Assembly (NCBI RefSeq): GCF_946222605.1
Contig: NZ_CAMIIE010000001.1
Location: 124,001-188,000, forward strand
Reading direction: 5' to 3'
Length of the DNA: 64,000 bases
DNA from: an uncultured Acidocella sp.
Lineage (GTDB): Bacteria > Pseudomonadota > Alphaproteobacteria > Acetobacterales > Acetobacteraceae
Positions 1 to 9,326 of the stretch are shown here, one piece after another (position 1 is the first letter of the stretch; the number at the start of each line of letters is the position of its first letter). The notes below the pieces were generated by a model. The model worked only from the letters and a program-made list of their open reading frames with translations. It did not search any database and was not told where the DNA came from. The position numbers and the translations under genes are program-made.

Positions 1-505
1 TCGTGATGTAATCGGCATGCGGCGCAACCGCCTTGACCAGCGCCGGGTAATCGCGCTCCGGATCCGCGCCGTCCTTGTTGATCCCGACATTCGCGCCGAG
101 GACGAGGCGGGCCTTGTCCGCCTGTTTCAGGTTTTCAAGATAGGCTTGCAGCCCCTGATTATTGAAGCCCATCCGATTGATGACGGCGTTGTCCTCGGCC
201 AGGCGAAACAGCCGGGGCTGCGGGTTCCCGGGCTGGGGGCGAGGGGTAACGGTGCCGGCCTCCACAAACCCGAAGCCCAACCGCCCCAATGCCGTCACCG
301 CATAGGCGTTCTTATCGAAACCGGCGGCAAGGCCGATCGGGTTCGAGAGTGTCCGGCCGAAGGCCTGTGTGGAAAGGCAGGGATCGTCCGGCGTGTTGTC
401 AGTACCGACCAGCCCCCATCGCAATGCCTTGAGAGATAGGTTATGCGCGCGTTCCGGATCCAGCTGCCGCAGGAGCGGCATCAATAGAGCAGGGGCGAAG
501 ATCAT
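1..505 (-). CDS. pyrD: dihydroorotate dehydrogenase (quinone), class 2, 5' part only
   Basis: PyrD oxidises dihydroorotate to orotate with a membrane quinone as acceptor, the fourth step of pyrimidine synthesis. The gene runs off the left window edge, so only the first 168 or so residues are visible. The translation shows the class-2 N-terminus, then NPIGLAAGFDKN near residue 60, the substrate/FMN-binding GTVTPRPQPGNPQPR near residue 90, and NRMGFNNQG near residue 120. The start ATG (505-503) overlaps the TGA of the upstream lipoprotein gene as ATGA, which suggests translational coupling. The identification is secure. The catalytic serine and the FMN phosphate site lie outside the window. Confidence 0.95.
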   Translation of the reverse strand, partial: MIFAPALLMPLLRQLDPERAHNLSLKALRWGLVGTDNTPDDPCLSTQAFGRTLSNPIGLAAGFDKNAYAVTALGRLGFGFVEAGTVTPRPQPGNPQPRLFRLAEDNAVINRMGFNNQGLQAYLENLKQADKARLVLGANVGINKDGADPERDYPALVKAVAPHADYIT

Positions 506-921
506 TTGACGTAGACGAGAATGACCTGATCCAGCCCCGCGGTCTTGGCGCCGGTTGAAACGCGCGATGCTGCGACACCGTCGGCGATGATCGCTTTGGC
601 GATGGCCTGCGCCTCGGGGGCAAGGCCGGCGAGAGTTTTGGCGTCTGTATCCGGGTTGCCTGTAGCCGGTGCCTCAGCGATGACCTGGAACGCGGCATCC
701 GGCTTGATTGCCAGGGCCTGGCTGACGGCGTTGCGTAGAGGTGCCTGGAAGTCCTGGGTGTCCGGCAGAACCGAGACCAGCGGGATGCGGTTGTGAAACG
801 CATCCGCGGCTGAGACCGTTTGTGTATCCGGCCCCGCCGGGGTCGGAGAGAAGGTCTGACGGCCCGGGGGGGCGCATGAAGCCAGAACCAGAGCGGATAA
901 TAAGGCAGGGGCGCGACGCAT
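502..921 (-). CDS. small predicted lipoprotein upstream of pyrD
   Basis: This is a 139-residue protein I do not recognise. It begins with a short signal peptide and a lipobox-like LASC, with the lipidated Cys near residue 16, so it is probably exported and anchored in the outer membrane. The mature part is Ala-rich and predicted soluble, with a region from about residue 45 to the end (IPLVSVLPDTQDFQAPLRNAV... GLDQVILVYVK) that reads like an alternating alpha/beta domain. A phrase near the C-terminus (IIADGVAASRVSTG) resembles the turn found in OmpA-like peptidoglycan-binding domains, but the motif is too short to assign. It shares a 4-base overlap with pyrD and is transcribed away from codA. 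Confidence 0.75.
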   Translation of the reverse strand: MRRAPALLSALVLASCAPPGRQTFSPTPAGPDTQTVSAADAFHNRIPLVSVLPDTQDFQAPLRNAVSQALAIKPDAAFQVIAEAPATGNPDTDAKTLAGLAPEAQAIAKAIIADGVAASRVSTGAKTAGLDQVILVYVK

Positions 922-1010
922 GTCTCTTATCTAGTCGGGGCATGCTTGCGCGGCAACAAGTGTTAAGGCGATGTTTGCTCAGGGCATACCGGCATAGTGA
1001 GGCGTGGCTG

Positions 1011-2309
1011 ATGTTCGATCTGGTTCTGCGAAACGCGAATCTGCCCGGGGGGCGGAAAAATTTGGATATCGCGATTGCTGATGGGCGGATCGTGGCGGTC
1101 GAGATGGGGGTGCAGGGCAAAGCTGCCCAGGACATCGATGCGACGGGGCGCCTCGTCACGTCGCCCTTCGTTGATTCGCATATCCATCTCGATTCCACAC
1201 TCTCTCTGGGGCTGCCGCGGATGAATGCATCCGGCACGTTGCTCGAGGGGATCGCGCTTTGGGGCGAGCTGAAGCCGCATCTGACGCAAGAGGCGATTTA
1301 CGAACGGGCCAGAAAACTCTGCCTTTGGTCGGCCGCGCGAGGCACGCTGGCGATTCGCTCGCATGTCGATGTGTGCGACGAACGGCTTTTGGCGGTCGAG
1401 GCGCTGGTGCAATTGAAGAAGGATTTGGCCGCATGGATCGATATCCAACTGGTGGCATTTCCACAGGACGGCTTTTTCCGGTCGCGCGGTGCTGAGGCCA
1501 ATCTGCGTAAAGCTTTGAGGATGGGGGTCGAGGTGGTCGGCGGCATCCCGCATTTTGAGCGCACGCAGGAGGATGGGCGTCTTTCGGTCCAGGCTTTGAT
1601 GAGGATCGCCGCCGATGCGGGTCTCATGGTGGACATGCATTGCGACGAAAGCGATGATCCACTGTCACGGCATGTCGAAACCTTGGCTGCAGAGACTTTG
1701 CATTACGGTATGGCGGGCAGGGTTGCGGGCTCACATCTGACCTCCATGCATTCGATGGATAATTACTATGTGTCGAAATTGATCCCTTTGATTGCCGAAT
1801 CAGGCCTGTCGGCAATTGCCAATCCTTTGATAAATATAACTTTACAGGGGCGTCACGACAGCTACCCGAAGAGACGTGGGATGACGCGGGTGAAAGAATT
1901 GCTGGCGGCAGACGTGCCGGTGGCCTTCGGCCATGATTGCGTGATGGACCCTTGGTACTCGCTCGGCAGTCATGACATGCTGGAGGTGGCCGCGATGGGC
2001 CTGCATGTCGGCCAGTTAACGTCACTGCAAGAAATCGATGCCTGTTTTAAGGCTGTCACCAGCACGCCAGCGAATATCCTGAAGCTGGACGCGTATGGGG
2101 TGAACCCCGGGTGCTGGGGGGATTTGGTGGTTTTGCAGGCTGAAGATGAAATGGAAGCGATCCGGCTGCGGGCCGAGCGGCTTTATGTGTTCCGGCGCGG
2201 TAAACTCCTGGCGCAATCGGCTCCTCGGGAAAGTCAGGTTTGGTTTGGATCTGACAGGCAGAATGTAGAGTTCACCCGTCAAAATCTCAATCAACTCCGC
2301 TCAGCCTAG
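1011..2309 (+). CDS. codA: cytosine deaminase (CodA-type amidohydrolase)
   Basis: This is a 432-residue metal-dependent amidohydrolase that would convert cytosine to uracil and ammonia in pyrimidine salvage; E. coli CodA has 427 residues. The metal-binding HIHLD lies near residue 57, MHCDES in the middle carries a His and the catalytic Glu, SHLTSMHSM supplies a further His, and FGHDCVMDPWY carries the metal-binding Asp followed by the CodA-specific DPWY. The ATG at 1011 is preferred over upstream starts in the same frame because it begins at the family's usual MFDLVLRNA and earlier codons overlap the divergent lipoprotein gene. No cytosine permease (codB) is adjacent, so the physiological substrate could also be a related pyrimidine or purine base. 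Confidence 0.88.
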   Translation: MFDLVLRNANLPGGRKNLDIAIADGRIVAVEMGVQGKAAQDIDATGRLVTSPFVDSHIHLDSTLSLGLPRMNASGTLLEGIALWGELKPHLTQEAIYERARKLCLWSAARGTLAIRSHVDVCDERLLAVEALVQLKKDLAAWIDIQLVAFPQDGFFRSRGAEANLRKALRMGVEVVGGIPHFERTQEDGRLSVQALMRIAADAGLMVDMHCDESDDPLSRHVETLAAETLHYGMAGRVAGSHLTSMHSMDNYYVSKLIPLIAESGLSAIANPLINITLQGRHDSYPKRRGMTRVKELLAADVPVAFGHDCVMDPWYSLGSHDMLEVAAMGLHVGQLTSLQEIDACFKAVTSTPANILKLDAYGVNPGCWGDLVVLQAEDEMEAIRLRAERLYVFRRGKLLAQSAPRESQVWFGSDRQNVEFTRQNLNQLRSA

Positions 2310-2343
2310 ACTCGCAAAAGCTGAGCTAAGCTTGCGTCCCAAG

Positions 2344-2475
2344 ATGGAGGCTTTTTACCTGAAGGAATATTGGATCGGTTATCATAGAAACGCGTTGAGG
2401 CACTTTTATTCACGCCCCGACATTGGCGAGCATAGGGCGTTCCGGCTGGTCGATGCCCTATTTGCTAGAAAATGA
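2344..2475 (+). CDS. possible small protein gene, 43 codons, between codA and terminator
   Basis: An open frame of 43 sense codons starts 34 bases after codA and stops exactly where the downstream terminator stem begins. The product starts MEAFYLKEYWIGYHRNALRH and ends in RLVDALFARK. It is rich in aromatic and basic residues, has no membrane segment, and looks more protein-like than random frame. There is no clear Shine-Dalgarno sequence before the ATG (preceded by GTCCCAAG). Position and orientation suggest cotranscription with codA. I do not recognise a family. It could be chance, so the confidence is moderate. Confidence 0.42.
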   Translation: MEAFYLKEYWIGYHRNALRHFYSRPDIGEHRAFRLVDALFARK

Positions 2476-2510
2476 AGGCCAATTCCAGCTTTCGGGCGGA
2501 AATTGGCCTT
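2475..2510. terminator. bidirectional intrinsic terminator between codA and pyrG
   Basis: The arms AAGGCCAATT (2475-2484) and AATTGGCCTT (2501-2510) are perfectly complementary. The A/T-rich outer ends let the hairpin serve both the plus-strand codA unit and the minus-strand pyrG unit, which converge here. Confidence 0.85.
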
Positions 2511-2518
2511 CTGTATGA

Positions 2519-4150
<1,632 letters not shown>

Positions 4151-4203
4151 GGAATCCAATCTTACATGAGTCGCAATGGGAGGGTGAAGAGGGGCGGGCC
4201 GTA

Positions 4204-4614
4204 TTACTGGGTTTTGTTCGGCGCAGGGGTCGCGGGTGCGACCGGAGCCGCCGGCGCGGCGGGAGCGGGCAGCGCGTCGGCCGGGGTTTGCGGCAGCGAC
4301 GAGGGCAGCGACGGCGCGCTCGGCGCGGGCGCGGTTGGGGCTGCAGGCGCCGGGCTGTTCAAAATCGCCGCATTATTGGCCGTTCCGCTGCCCTTATACA
4401 GCAGGGCCAGCGCCAGCGAGAGCACGAAGAACGCCGTGCCGAGGATGGCCGTGGTGCGGGTGAGAAGATTTGCCGTGCCGCGGCCGGTCATGAAGCTACC
4501 CATGCCCTGGCCGCCGCCAAGACCAAGGCCGCCACCTTCGCTGCGCTGGATCAGCACAACGCCGATCAACGCCACGGTGACGAACACATGCAGCACGAGA
4601 AGAACCTTGATCAT
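4204..4614 (-). CDS. secG: preprotein translocase subunit SecG
   Basis: SecG is the small accessory subunit of the SecYEG channel in the inner membrane. The 136-residue product has two hydrophobic helices, one at the start (KVLLVLHVFVTVALIGVVLIQ) and one at about residues 52-72, separated by the glycine-rich loop EGGGLGLGGGQGMGSFMTGRG that is diagnostic for SecG. The C-terminal 60 residues are a low-complexity Pro/Ala tail, common in alphaproteobacterial SecG. The ATG at 4614 starts directly at the first membrane segment; a longer in-frame reading adds 19 unlikely residues. It sits between tpiA and pyrG. Confidence 0.93.
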   Translation of the reverse strand: MIKVLLVLHVFVTVALIGVVLIQRSEGGGLGLGGGQGMGSFMTGRGTANLLTRTTAILGTAFFVLSLALALLYKGSGTANNAAILNSPAPAAPTAPAPSAPSLPSSLPQTPADALPAPAAPAAPVAPATPAPNKTQ

Positions 4615-4714
4615 CACAAACCCGCAAAAACAGACAGGCGCGCTTCTAGTGCGGGCGGGCGCAGGATTCAACCGTGCAGCCGCCCACCCCGGGTCGAAAA
4701 GCGCAGAGCCGGAC

Positions 4715-5446
4715 CTAAAGCGGCGCGGCTTTCGCGATGGCGAGGAAGTCGGCGGCTTTCAGGCTGGCGCCGCCAACCAGGGCGCCGCCAACCTCGGGCA
4801 ATGCCAGTAGAGCGGCGGCGTTTGCCGGCTTCACGGAGCCGCCATACAGGATCGCAACAGCAGCGCCTGCGGCACCGAATTGCTCGATCAGCGCCTTGCG
4901 AATGGCGGCATGCATGGAGGCGACATCGTCTTCCGTCGGCGTGCGGCCGGTCCCGATGGCCCAGACCGGCTCATAAGCGACGACGCCGCTGAATTGCCCT
5001 GGCAGGCTGTGCGCCAGCTGGCTGCGAACGACCGCTTCAGCCTCGCCAGCCTCGCGCTCGGCCTCGGTTTCGCCCACGCAGATGACCGGGGTAAGCCCCG
5101 CCGCGATCGCGGCTTCGGCCTTCCCGCGCACCACGGCGTTGGTTTCGCCGTGATTGGTGCGCCGTTCCGAATGGCCGAGAATAACATGGGAGGCGCCGAC
5201 ATCGCGGATCATTGCCGCCGAGATATCGCCGGTATGCGCACCTTCCGGCGCGGGGTGGCAGTCCTGGCCGCCCAGGGCAATCTTGCTGTCAGCCAAGGAG
5301 CCGGCGAAGCGGTCCAGCAGGGTGAAGGGCGGGCAGACCAGCATGTCCACATGCGCCGGGGCGTCGGCGCGAAGGGACGCCGTGAATAGCTCGATATCGG
5401 CGCGTTTGCCGAACATCTTCCAATTGCCCGCAATAATCTGCCTCAT
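4715..5446 (-). CDS. tpiA: triose-phosphate isomerase
   Basis: TpiA interconverts dihydroxyacetone phosphate and glyceraldehyde 3-phosphate. The 243-residue product shows all key sites: Asn8 and Lys10 in AGNWKMF, the electrophile His92 in GHSERR, the catalytic base Glu159 in AYEPVWAIGTG, and the phosphate-binding YGGSVKPAN and GALVGGASL loops. The start ATG at 5446 has a good ribosome-binding site (GGAGAGCAGG). The gene is divergent from the small membrane-protein gene at 5579 and is followed by secG and pyrG. Confidence 0.97.
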   Translation of the reverse strand: MRQIIAGNWKMFGKRADIELFTASLRADAPAHVDMLVCPPFTLLDRFAGSLADSKIALGGQDCHPAPEGAHTGDISAAMIRDVGASHVILGHSERRTNHGETNAVVRGKAEAAIAAGLTPVICVGETEAEREAGEAEAVVRSQLAHSLPGQFSGVVAYEPVWAIGTGRTPTEDDVASMHAAIRKALIEQFGAAGAAVAILYGGSVKPANAAALLALPEVGGALVGGASLKAADFLAIAKAAPL

Positions 5447-5519
5447 CCTGCTCTCCGTTGTGATAAATATTGCATAATGCTGAATGCTTCGGGCGCGCTG
5501 CCATGCAGCAAATGCGCTT

Positions 5520-5547
5520 TTGATTCGATGGTGCGGTGCAGCATAAT
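5520..5547 (+). promoter_or_regulatory. sigma-70-like promoter of the 57-residue membrane protein gene
   Basis: TTGATT (5520-5525) and CATAAT (5542-5547) are separated by 16 bases and lie about 30 bases upstream of the start at 5579. Each matches its consensus hexamer in four or five of six positions. Inferred by eye only. Confidence 0.55.
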
Positions 5548-5578
5548 GGGCCCGTTTCCAATCGAGGAGGGGTTCCCG

Positions 5579-5752
5579 ATGTTGTTCTTTCTTGCCATTC
5601 TGGCGCTTGCCGCAATCTCGATGCTGCTGATCCGGGCGATGGCCCTGGAGGGCCGCAAGCCAGCATTTCTGCCGCGTGAGCGTCCTGCCAAGACGCATCG
5701 CCTGCCAGCCAGCGCACTGTTGGATGCGGCGTCTCTGCGCGGCTTGTACTGA
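5579..5752 (+). CDS. small single-pass membrane protein, 57 residues
   Basis: The product begins with a hydrophobic helix (LFFLAILALAAISMLLIRAM, residues 2-21) followed by a basic, Pro-rich cytoplasmic-type tail. I do not recognise a family. Expression signals are unusually good: a strong Shine-Dalgarno (GAGGAGGGG, 5563-5571) at suitable spacing, and a recognisable promoter at 5520-5547. It is divergent from tpiA and is followed by two hairpins before ppiD, so it looks like a monocistronic unit. Longer in-frame readings starting at 5477 overlap the promoter and are unlikely. Confidence 0.65.
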   Translation: MLFFLAILALAAISMLLIRAMALEGRKPAFLPRERPAKTHRLPASALLDAASLRGLY

Positions 5753-5780
5753 GGCCCTATCTGAAGTTGCCCAACAGCTT

Positions 5781-5799
5781 CATGCCAGTATCTGGCATG
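5781..5799. repeat. perfect inverted repeat after the small membrane protein gene
   Basis: CATGCCAG (5781-5788) and CTGGCATG (5792-5799) are separated by TAT. It has no following T-run, so it is either a second 3' hairpin ahead of the terminator at 5815 or a protein-binding dyad. Confidence 0.6.
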
Positions 5800-5814
5800 T
5801 GGCGTGGCCTGAAC

Positions 5815-5847
5815 TGGGGGGAGGCTCATGCCTCCTCCCACAGTTTT
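5815..5847 (+). terminator. intrinsic terminator
   Basis: An 11-bp stem (TGGGGGGAGGC with GCCTCCTCCCA, one G-T wobble) closes a TCAT loop and is followed by CAGTTTTG. It would end the transcript of the 57-residue protein gene before ppiD. Confidence 0.65.
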
Positions 5848-5919
5848 GTCCGGCGCCGTTGAATTGCCCAGTCCATGACGCCTAGCTATAGAGGCGGCGG
5901 TTTGGGGTAAAGAGAGACG

Positions 5920-7794
5920 ATGCTGGTCTGGGTCCGGAATTTAATGGGTAGCTGGGTGGCGCGTGTATTTTTCGCGCTGCTGGTGGTGGTGTTCATTTTT
6001 TGGGGCGTCTCCAACGTCTTCACGATGGCGGGCAGCCCGAATGCGGTCGCGACCGTGGCCGGCCAGCCTGTCGATGTCAGTGTCGTCCAGGCCGCATATC
6101 AGCGCGCGTTGAACCAGTACCAGCAACAGGGCCAGACGCCGGATCAGGCGACGCGGCAGCAATTGGCAGAGCAGGCCTTGTCGGCCGCCATTCGCGAGAA
6201 AATCATGCGCAAGGCGGCGGCTGATGACGGGATCGGCGTGCCGGACGCGGCCGTGCGGACGGTGCTGGACGGGATTCCGGCCTTTCAGAGCAATGGCAGC
6301 TTCGACAAAGCCAAGTTCGCACAGGTTCTGCGGCAGAATGGCCTGTCCGAAAACGAGTTCATCAATGAGATCAAGGACGAGGTGATCTCGCGCCAGTTGA
6401 TCACGCCAATCATCAACGGCGCGCAGGTGCCGGATGAAATGCTTGGCCAGATTTTTGGATTGCTGGGCGAGCAGCGGACAGCGTCTTTGGTAAATGTTCC
6501 GGTCAACACGCAGCCGGTGCCGGCCATGCCGTCCGACGATGTGCTGCAACGTTATTGGCGGAATCATCAGAGCCAGTTCACTTCGCCGGAATATCGTAAA
6601 ATCCAGCTTGTCATTTTGTCCCCCGTCCTGATGGCGCTGCGGGAAACGGTGCCCCCGGCGCAGGTTCAGGCAGCCGTCGCGCGGGCACAGGCAAACAGCC
6701 CGAGCACGCCGGTGCGCAGTGCGGATGTGCTCTCTGTCGAGGATCTGGCGGATGCCTCGCAACTGCTTGCGGCCTGGAAGAAAGGCGCAAGCTGGGCAAA
6801 AATGCAGGCGTTGGCGAAATCCTATCACGCCACGTCAGTGCCTTTGACCAAGATGCAGCAGAACCAGATCCCGTCCGGGGCGCTGGCGAATGCGATCTTT
6901 GCGGCCCCTGCCGGCCAGGTGATGGGGCCCATTGCGGGCGGCCAGGGTATGTATCTTTTCAAAGTTACGGATATCGGTCAGTCCGGGCCAGATCAGGCGC
7001 AACTGGTCGCGCAGGCGACGCAGCAATTGCAGTTGCAGCAGGCTCAGGCGGATGTGGCGAAGAATGTCGATGCGTTACAGGACGCGCTCGCCGGGCAGAC
7101 GCCGTTGGACCAGCTTCCGGGCAATCTGGGTCTGGTCGCGGTTGAGGGGACGCTGGATGCGGGCGGGCAGACGCCGGATGGCTCTGCCGCGCCGATCCCC
7201 GGCGGCGACGATCTGCGCAACGCCATCGTCAAGGCTGCTTTTGCAACGCAACCGGGGCAGGCCGCGAAGCTTCAGTCCGGCCCGGATGGCAGCTATTACG
7301 CTTTGACGGTGCAGAAGCTGCTGCCGCCTGCGGTGCAGGCCTTCGCGCAAGCCAAAGCCAAGGTTCTGGCGGCTTGGCAGCAGGACCAGCAGATCCGCGA
7401 GGCGGAAGTGATCGCCGCCGATCTCATGCATGCCGTGAATACCGGAACGCCGATCGCGAAAGCGGCCAGCGCGCAAGGGCTTACGGCCACGGCCAGCCCG
7501 GCTTACACCCGGCAGACCCAGCCCCAGGATCAACCCCCGACACTCGTCCCGAGCCTGTTCGCGATGAAGCCGGGTCAGGCGACGATGATCCAGACGAAGG
7601 ACGGTTTCCTGGTCGCGGCGCTGAGCAAGGTGGTGCAGCCGACACCAGAAAGCGACCCCGCCATGTATGCGCAATTGCAGCAGAGCCTGAATCAGGGCTT
7701 GCAGGATGATCTGGGCGGGAGTTTTCTGGCCGGACTGCAGGCGCGCGATAAGGTCACTGTGAACCAGAAGCTGTTCGCGCAAATTTATCAGTGA
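5920..7794 (+). CDS. ppiD: PpiD-like periplasmic chaperone / peptidyl-prolyl isomerase
   Basis: The 624-residue protein starts with a membrane anchor (about residues 14-33, WVARVFFALLVVVFIFWGVS) and continues with a SurA-like chaperone domain containing VAGQPVDVSVVQAAYQRAL and a long helical region. Parvulin-like segments follow, including PAGQVMGPIAGGQGMYLFKVTDIG near residue 340. The architecture is that of inner-membrane PpiD, which assists folding of exported proteins at the Sec exit. A Shine-Dalgarno (AAAGAGAGACG) precedes the ATG. Its TGA overlaps a GTG that could start trpE, so it probably heads the trp-moa operon, an arrangement seen in other alphaproteobacteria. Confidence 0.9.
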   Translation: MLVWVRNLMGSWVARVFFALLVVVFIFWGVSNVFTMAGSPNAVATVAGQPVDVSVVQAAYQRALNQYQQQGQTPDQATRQQLAEQALSAAIREKIMRKAAADDGIGVPDAAVRTVLDGIPAFQSNGSFDKAKFAQVLRQNGLSENEFINEIKDEVISRQLITPIINGAQVPDEMLGQIFGLLGEQRTASLVNVPVNTQPVPAMPSDDVLQRYWRNHQSQFTSPEYRKIQLVILSPVLMALRETVPPAQVQAAVARAQANSPSTPVRSADVLSVEDLADASQLLAAWKKGASWAKMQALAKSYHATSVPLTKMQQNQIPSGALANAIFAAPAGQVMGPIAGGQGMYLFKVTDIGQSGPDQAQLVAQATQQLQLQQAQADVAKNVDALQDALAGQTPLDQLPGNLGLVAVEGTLDAGGQTPDGSAAPIPGGDDLRNAIVKAAFATQPGQAAKLQSGPDGSYYALTVQKLLPPAVQAFAQAKAKVLAAWQQDQQIREAEVIAADLMHAVNTGTPIAKAASAQGLTATASPAYTRQTQPQDQPPTLVPSLFAMKPGQATMIQTKDGFLVAALSKVVQPTPESDPAMYAQLQQSLNQGLQDDLGGSFLAGLQARDKVTVNQKLFAQIYQ

Positions 7795-7814
7795 GGAAAG
7801 AAAGAAGTCTTGTC

Positions 7815-9323
7815 ATGAATGCCGTTTCGCCAGACCGTTTTGAGACCTTCCGTGCCGCCTATGATCAGGGTCGCGGCGCGCTAGTCTGGCGTCACGGCAT
7901 CGCCGATCTGCTGACACCGGTTGCGGCCTATCTGAAGGTCGCGCATGGCCAGCCTTATTCTTTTTTGCTGGAGAGCGTGGAAGGCGGGGCGACGCGCGGG
8001 CGGTACTCCTTTATCGGCTTGGCGCCCGATCTTGTCTGGAAATGTGAACGAGGGGTGGCTTCGGTCAATCGGGAGGCCCAGAGCCAGCCGGAGAGCTTCG
8101 CCCAGATTTTCGAGGCGCCGTTGAAAAATCTGCGCGGCTTGATTGCCAAGACGCGGATGGACGTGCCCGAAGGTCTTCCGCCCGGAATTGGCGGCCTGCA
8201 CGGATATCTCGGCTATGATCTGGTCAGGCTGATGGAAGATCTGCCGGCGCTGAAGCCGGACGTAATGGGCATTCCCGAGGCGATTCTGACGCGCCCGGGG
8301 CTGTTGATCGTGTTCGACAATGTCACCGATGAAATGACCCTGGCGGCGCCGGTCTACCCGAAGCAAGGGGTGGAAGCGGTCCAAGCCTATGCTACTGCCG
8401 AGGCCAAGCTGAATGACTTGGCGAAAGCCCTGGAGGCGCCTGTTCCGGAGCTGAAGGGGCGTTTGCTGGCGCCGATCGAGCAGAGTTCGAACATGGAAAA
8501 GGAAGAGTTCCTGGGCGCGGTGGAAACCGCCAAGAACTATATCCGTGCAGGCGATGCGTTCCAGATCGTACCCTCGCAGCGTTTTGAAGCACCGTTTTCC
8601 TTGCCGGCCTTCGCGCTTTACCGGAGTCTGCGGCGGATCAACCCCGCCCCGTTCCTGTTCTTCCTGGATTTCGGGAGTTTTCAGGCCGTGGGCTCTTCAC
8701 CGGAAATCTTGGTGCGACTGCGCGATGGCACAGTGACCATCCGCCCGCTGGCGGGCACACGCCGCCGCGGGGCCACCACCGAGGAAGATGTCGCGCTGGA
8801 AGAAGAGTTGCTGGCCGACCCCAAGGAGCGGGCTGAGCATCTCATGCTGCTGGATCTCGGGCGCAATGATGTCGGACGGGTATCGGAAATCGGTTCTGTG
8901 CGCGTGGCGCAAAGCTTCGCCATCGAGCGTTTTTCGCATGTGATGCATATTTCCTCGACGGTCGAGGGCAAGCTGCGCCCGGGGCTTGAGGCGCTGGATG
9001 CGCTGATCGCCGGATTCCCCGCCGGCACCTTGTCGGGCGCGCCAAAGGTCCGGGCGATGCAGATCATTGAGGAGCTCGAACCGTCGCGCCGGGGGCTATA
9101 TGCCGGATGCATCGGCTATTTCGCGGCGAATGGCGAGATGGACACATGTATCGGCTTGCGCACCGCCTTGGTGAAGGATGGCCGCATGTATGTGCAGGCG
9201 GGCGTCGGCGTTGTCGCCGATTCCGACGCTGAGGCCGAATATATGGAAAGCGTGCAGAAAGCGCGCGCGTTGTTCCGCGCCGCCGAGGACGCCGTGCGCT
9301 ATGTCAGCGCGCCGGGAGCTTGA
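7815..9323 (+). CDS. trpE: anthranilate synthase component I
   Basis: TrpE uses chorismate and TrpG-supplied ammonia to make anthranilate, the first step of tryptophan synthesis. The 502-residue protein has the N-terminal LLESVEGGATRGRYSFIG, containing the LLES element linked to tryptophan feedback, and the chorismate-binding core PLAGTRRRG, DPKERAEHLMLLDLGRND, GTLSGAPKVRAMQIIEELE and GVVADSDAEAEY. I chose the ATG at 7815, which follows a purine-rich stretch. A GTG at 7791 overlapping the ppiD stop codon (GTGA) is a real alternative and would fit the coupling seen in the rest of the operon. No tryptophan-codon leader peptide is visible upstream. Confidence 0.96.
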   Translation: MNAVSPDRFETFRAAYDQGRGALVWRHGIADLLTPVAAYLKVAHGQPYSFLLESVEGGATRGRYSFIGLAPDLVWKCERGVASVNREAQSQPESFAQIFEAPLKNLRGLIAKTRMDVPEGLPPGIGGLHGYLGYDLVRLMEDLPALKPDVMGIPEAILTRPGLLIVFDNVTDEMTLAAPVYPKQGVEAVQAYATAEAKLNDLAKALEAPVPELKGRLLAPIEQSSNMEKEEFLGAVETAKNYIRAGDAFQIVPSQRFEAPFSLPAFALYRSLRRINPAPFLFFLDFGSFQAVGSSPEILVRLRDGTVTIRPLAGTRRRGATTEEDVALEEELLADPKERAEHLMLLDLGRNDVGRVSEIGSVRVAQSFAIERFSHVMHISSTVEGKLRPGLEALDALIAGFPAGTLSGAPKVRAMQIIEELEPSRRGLYAGCIGYFAANGEMDTCIGLRTALVKDGRMYVQAGVGVVADSDAEAEYMESVQKARALFRAAEDAVRYVSAPGA

Positions 9324-9326
9324 GCG

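Noticed and set aside
741..1010. N-terminal extension of the codA frame by 90 codons
   Set aside because: It overlaps the divergent lipoprotein gene, and the extension has no amidohydrolase similarity.
7700..7815. Tryptophan attenuator before trpE
   Set aside because: No short ORF with consecutive Trp codons and no alternative hairpins; the gene follows ppiD directly.
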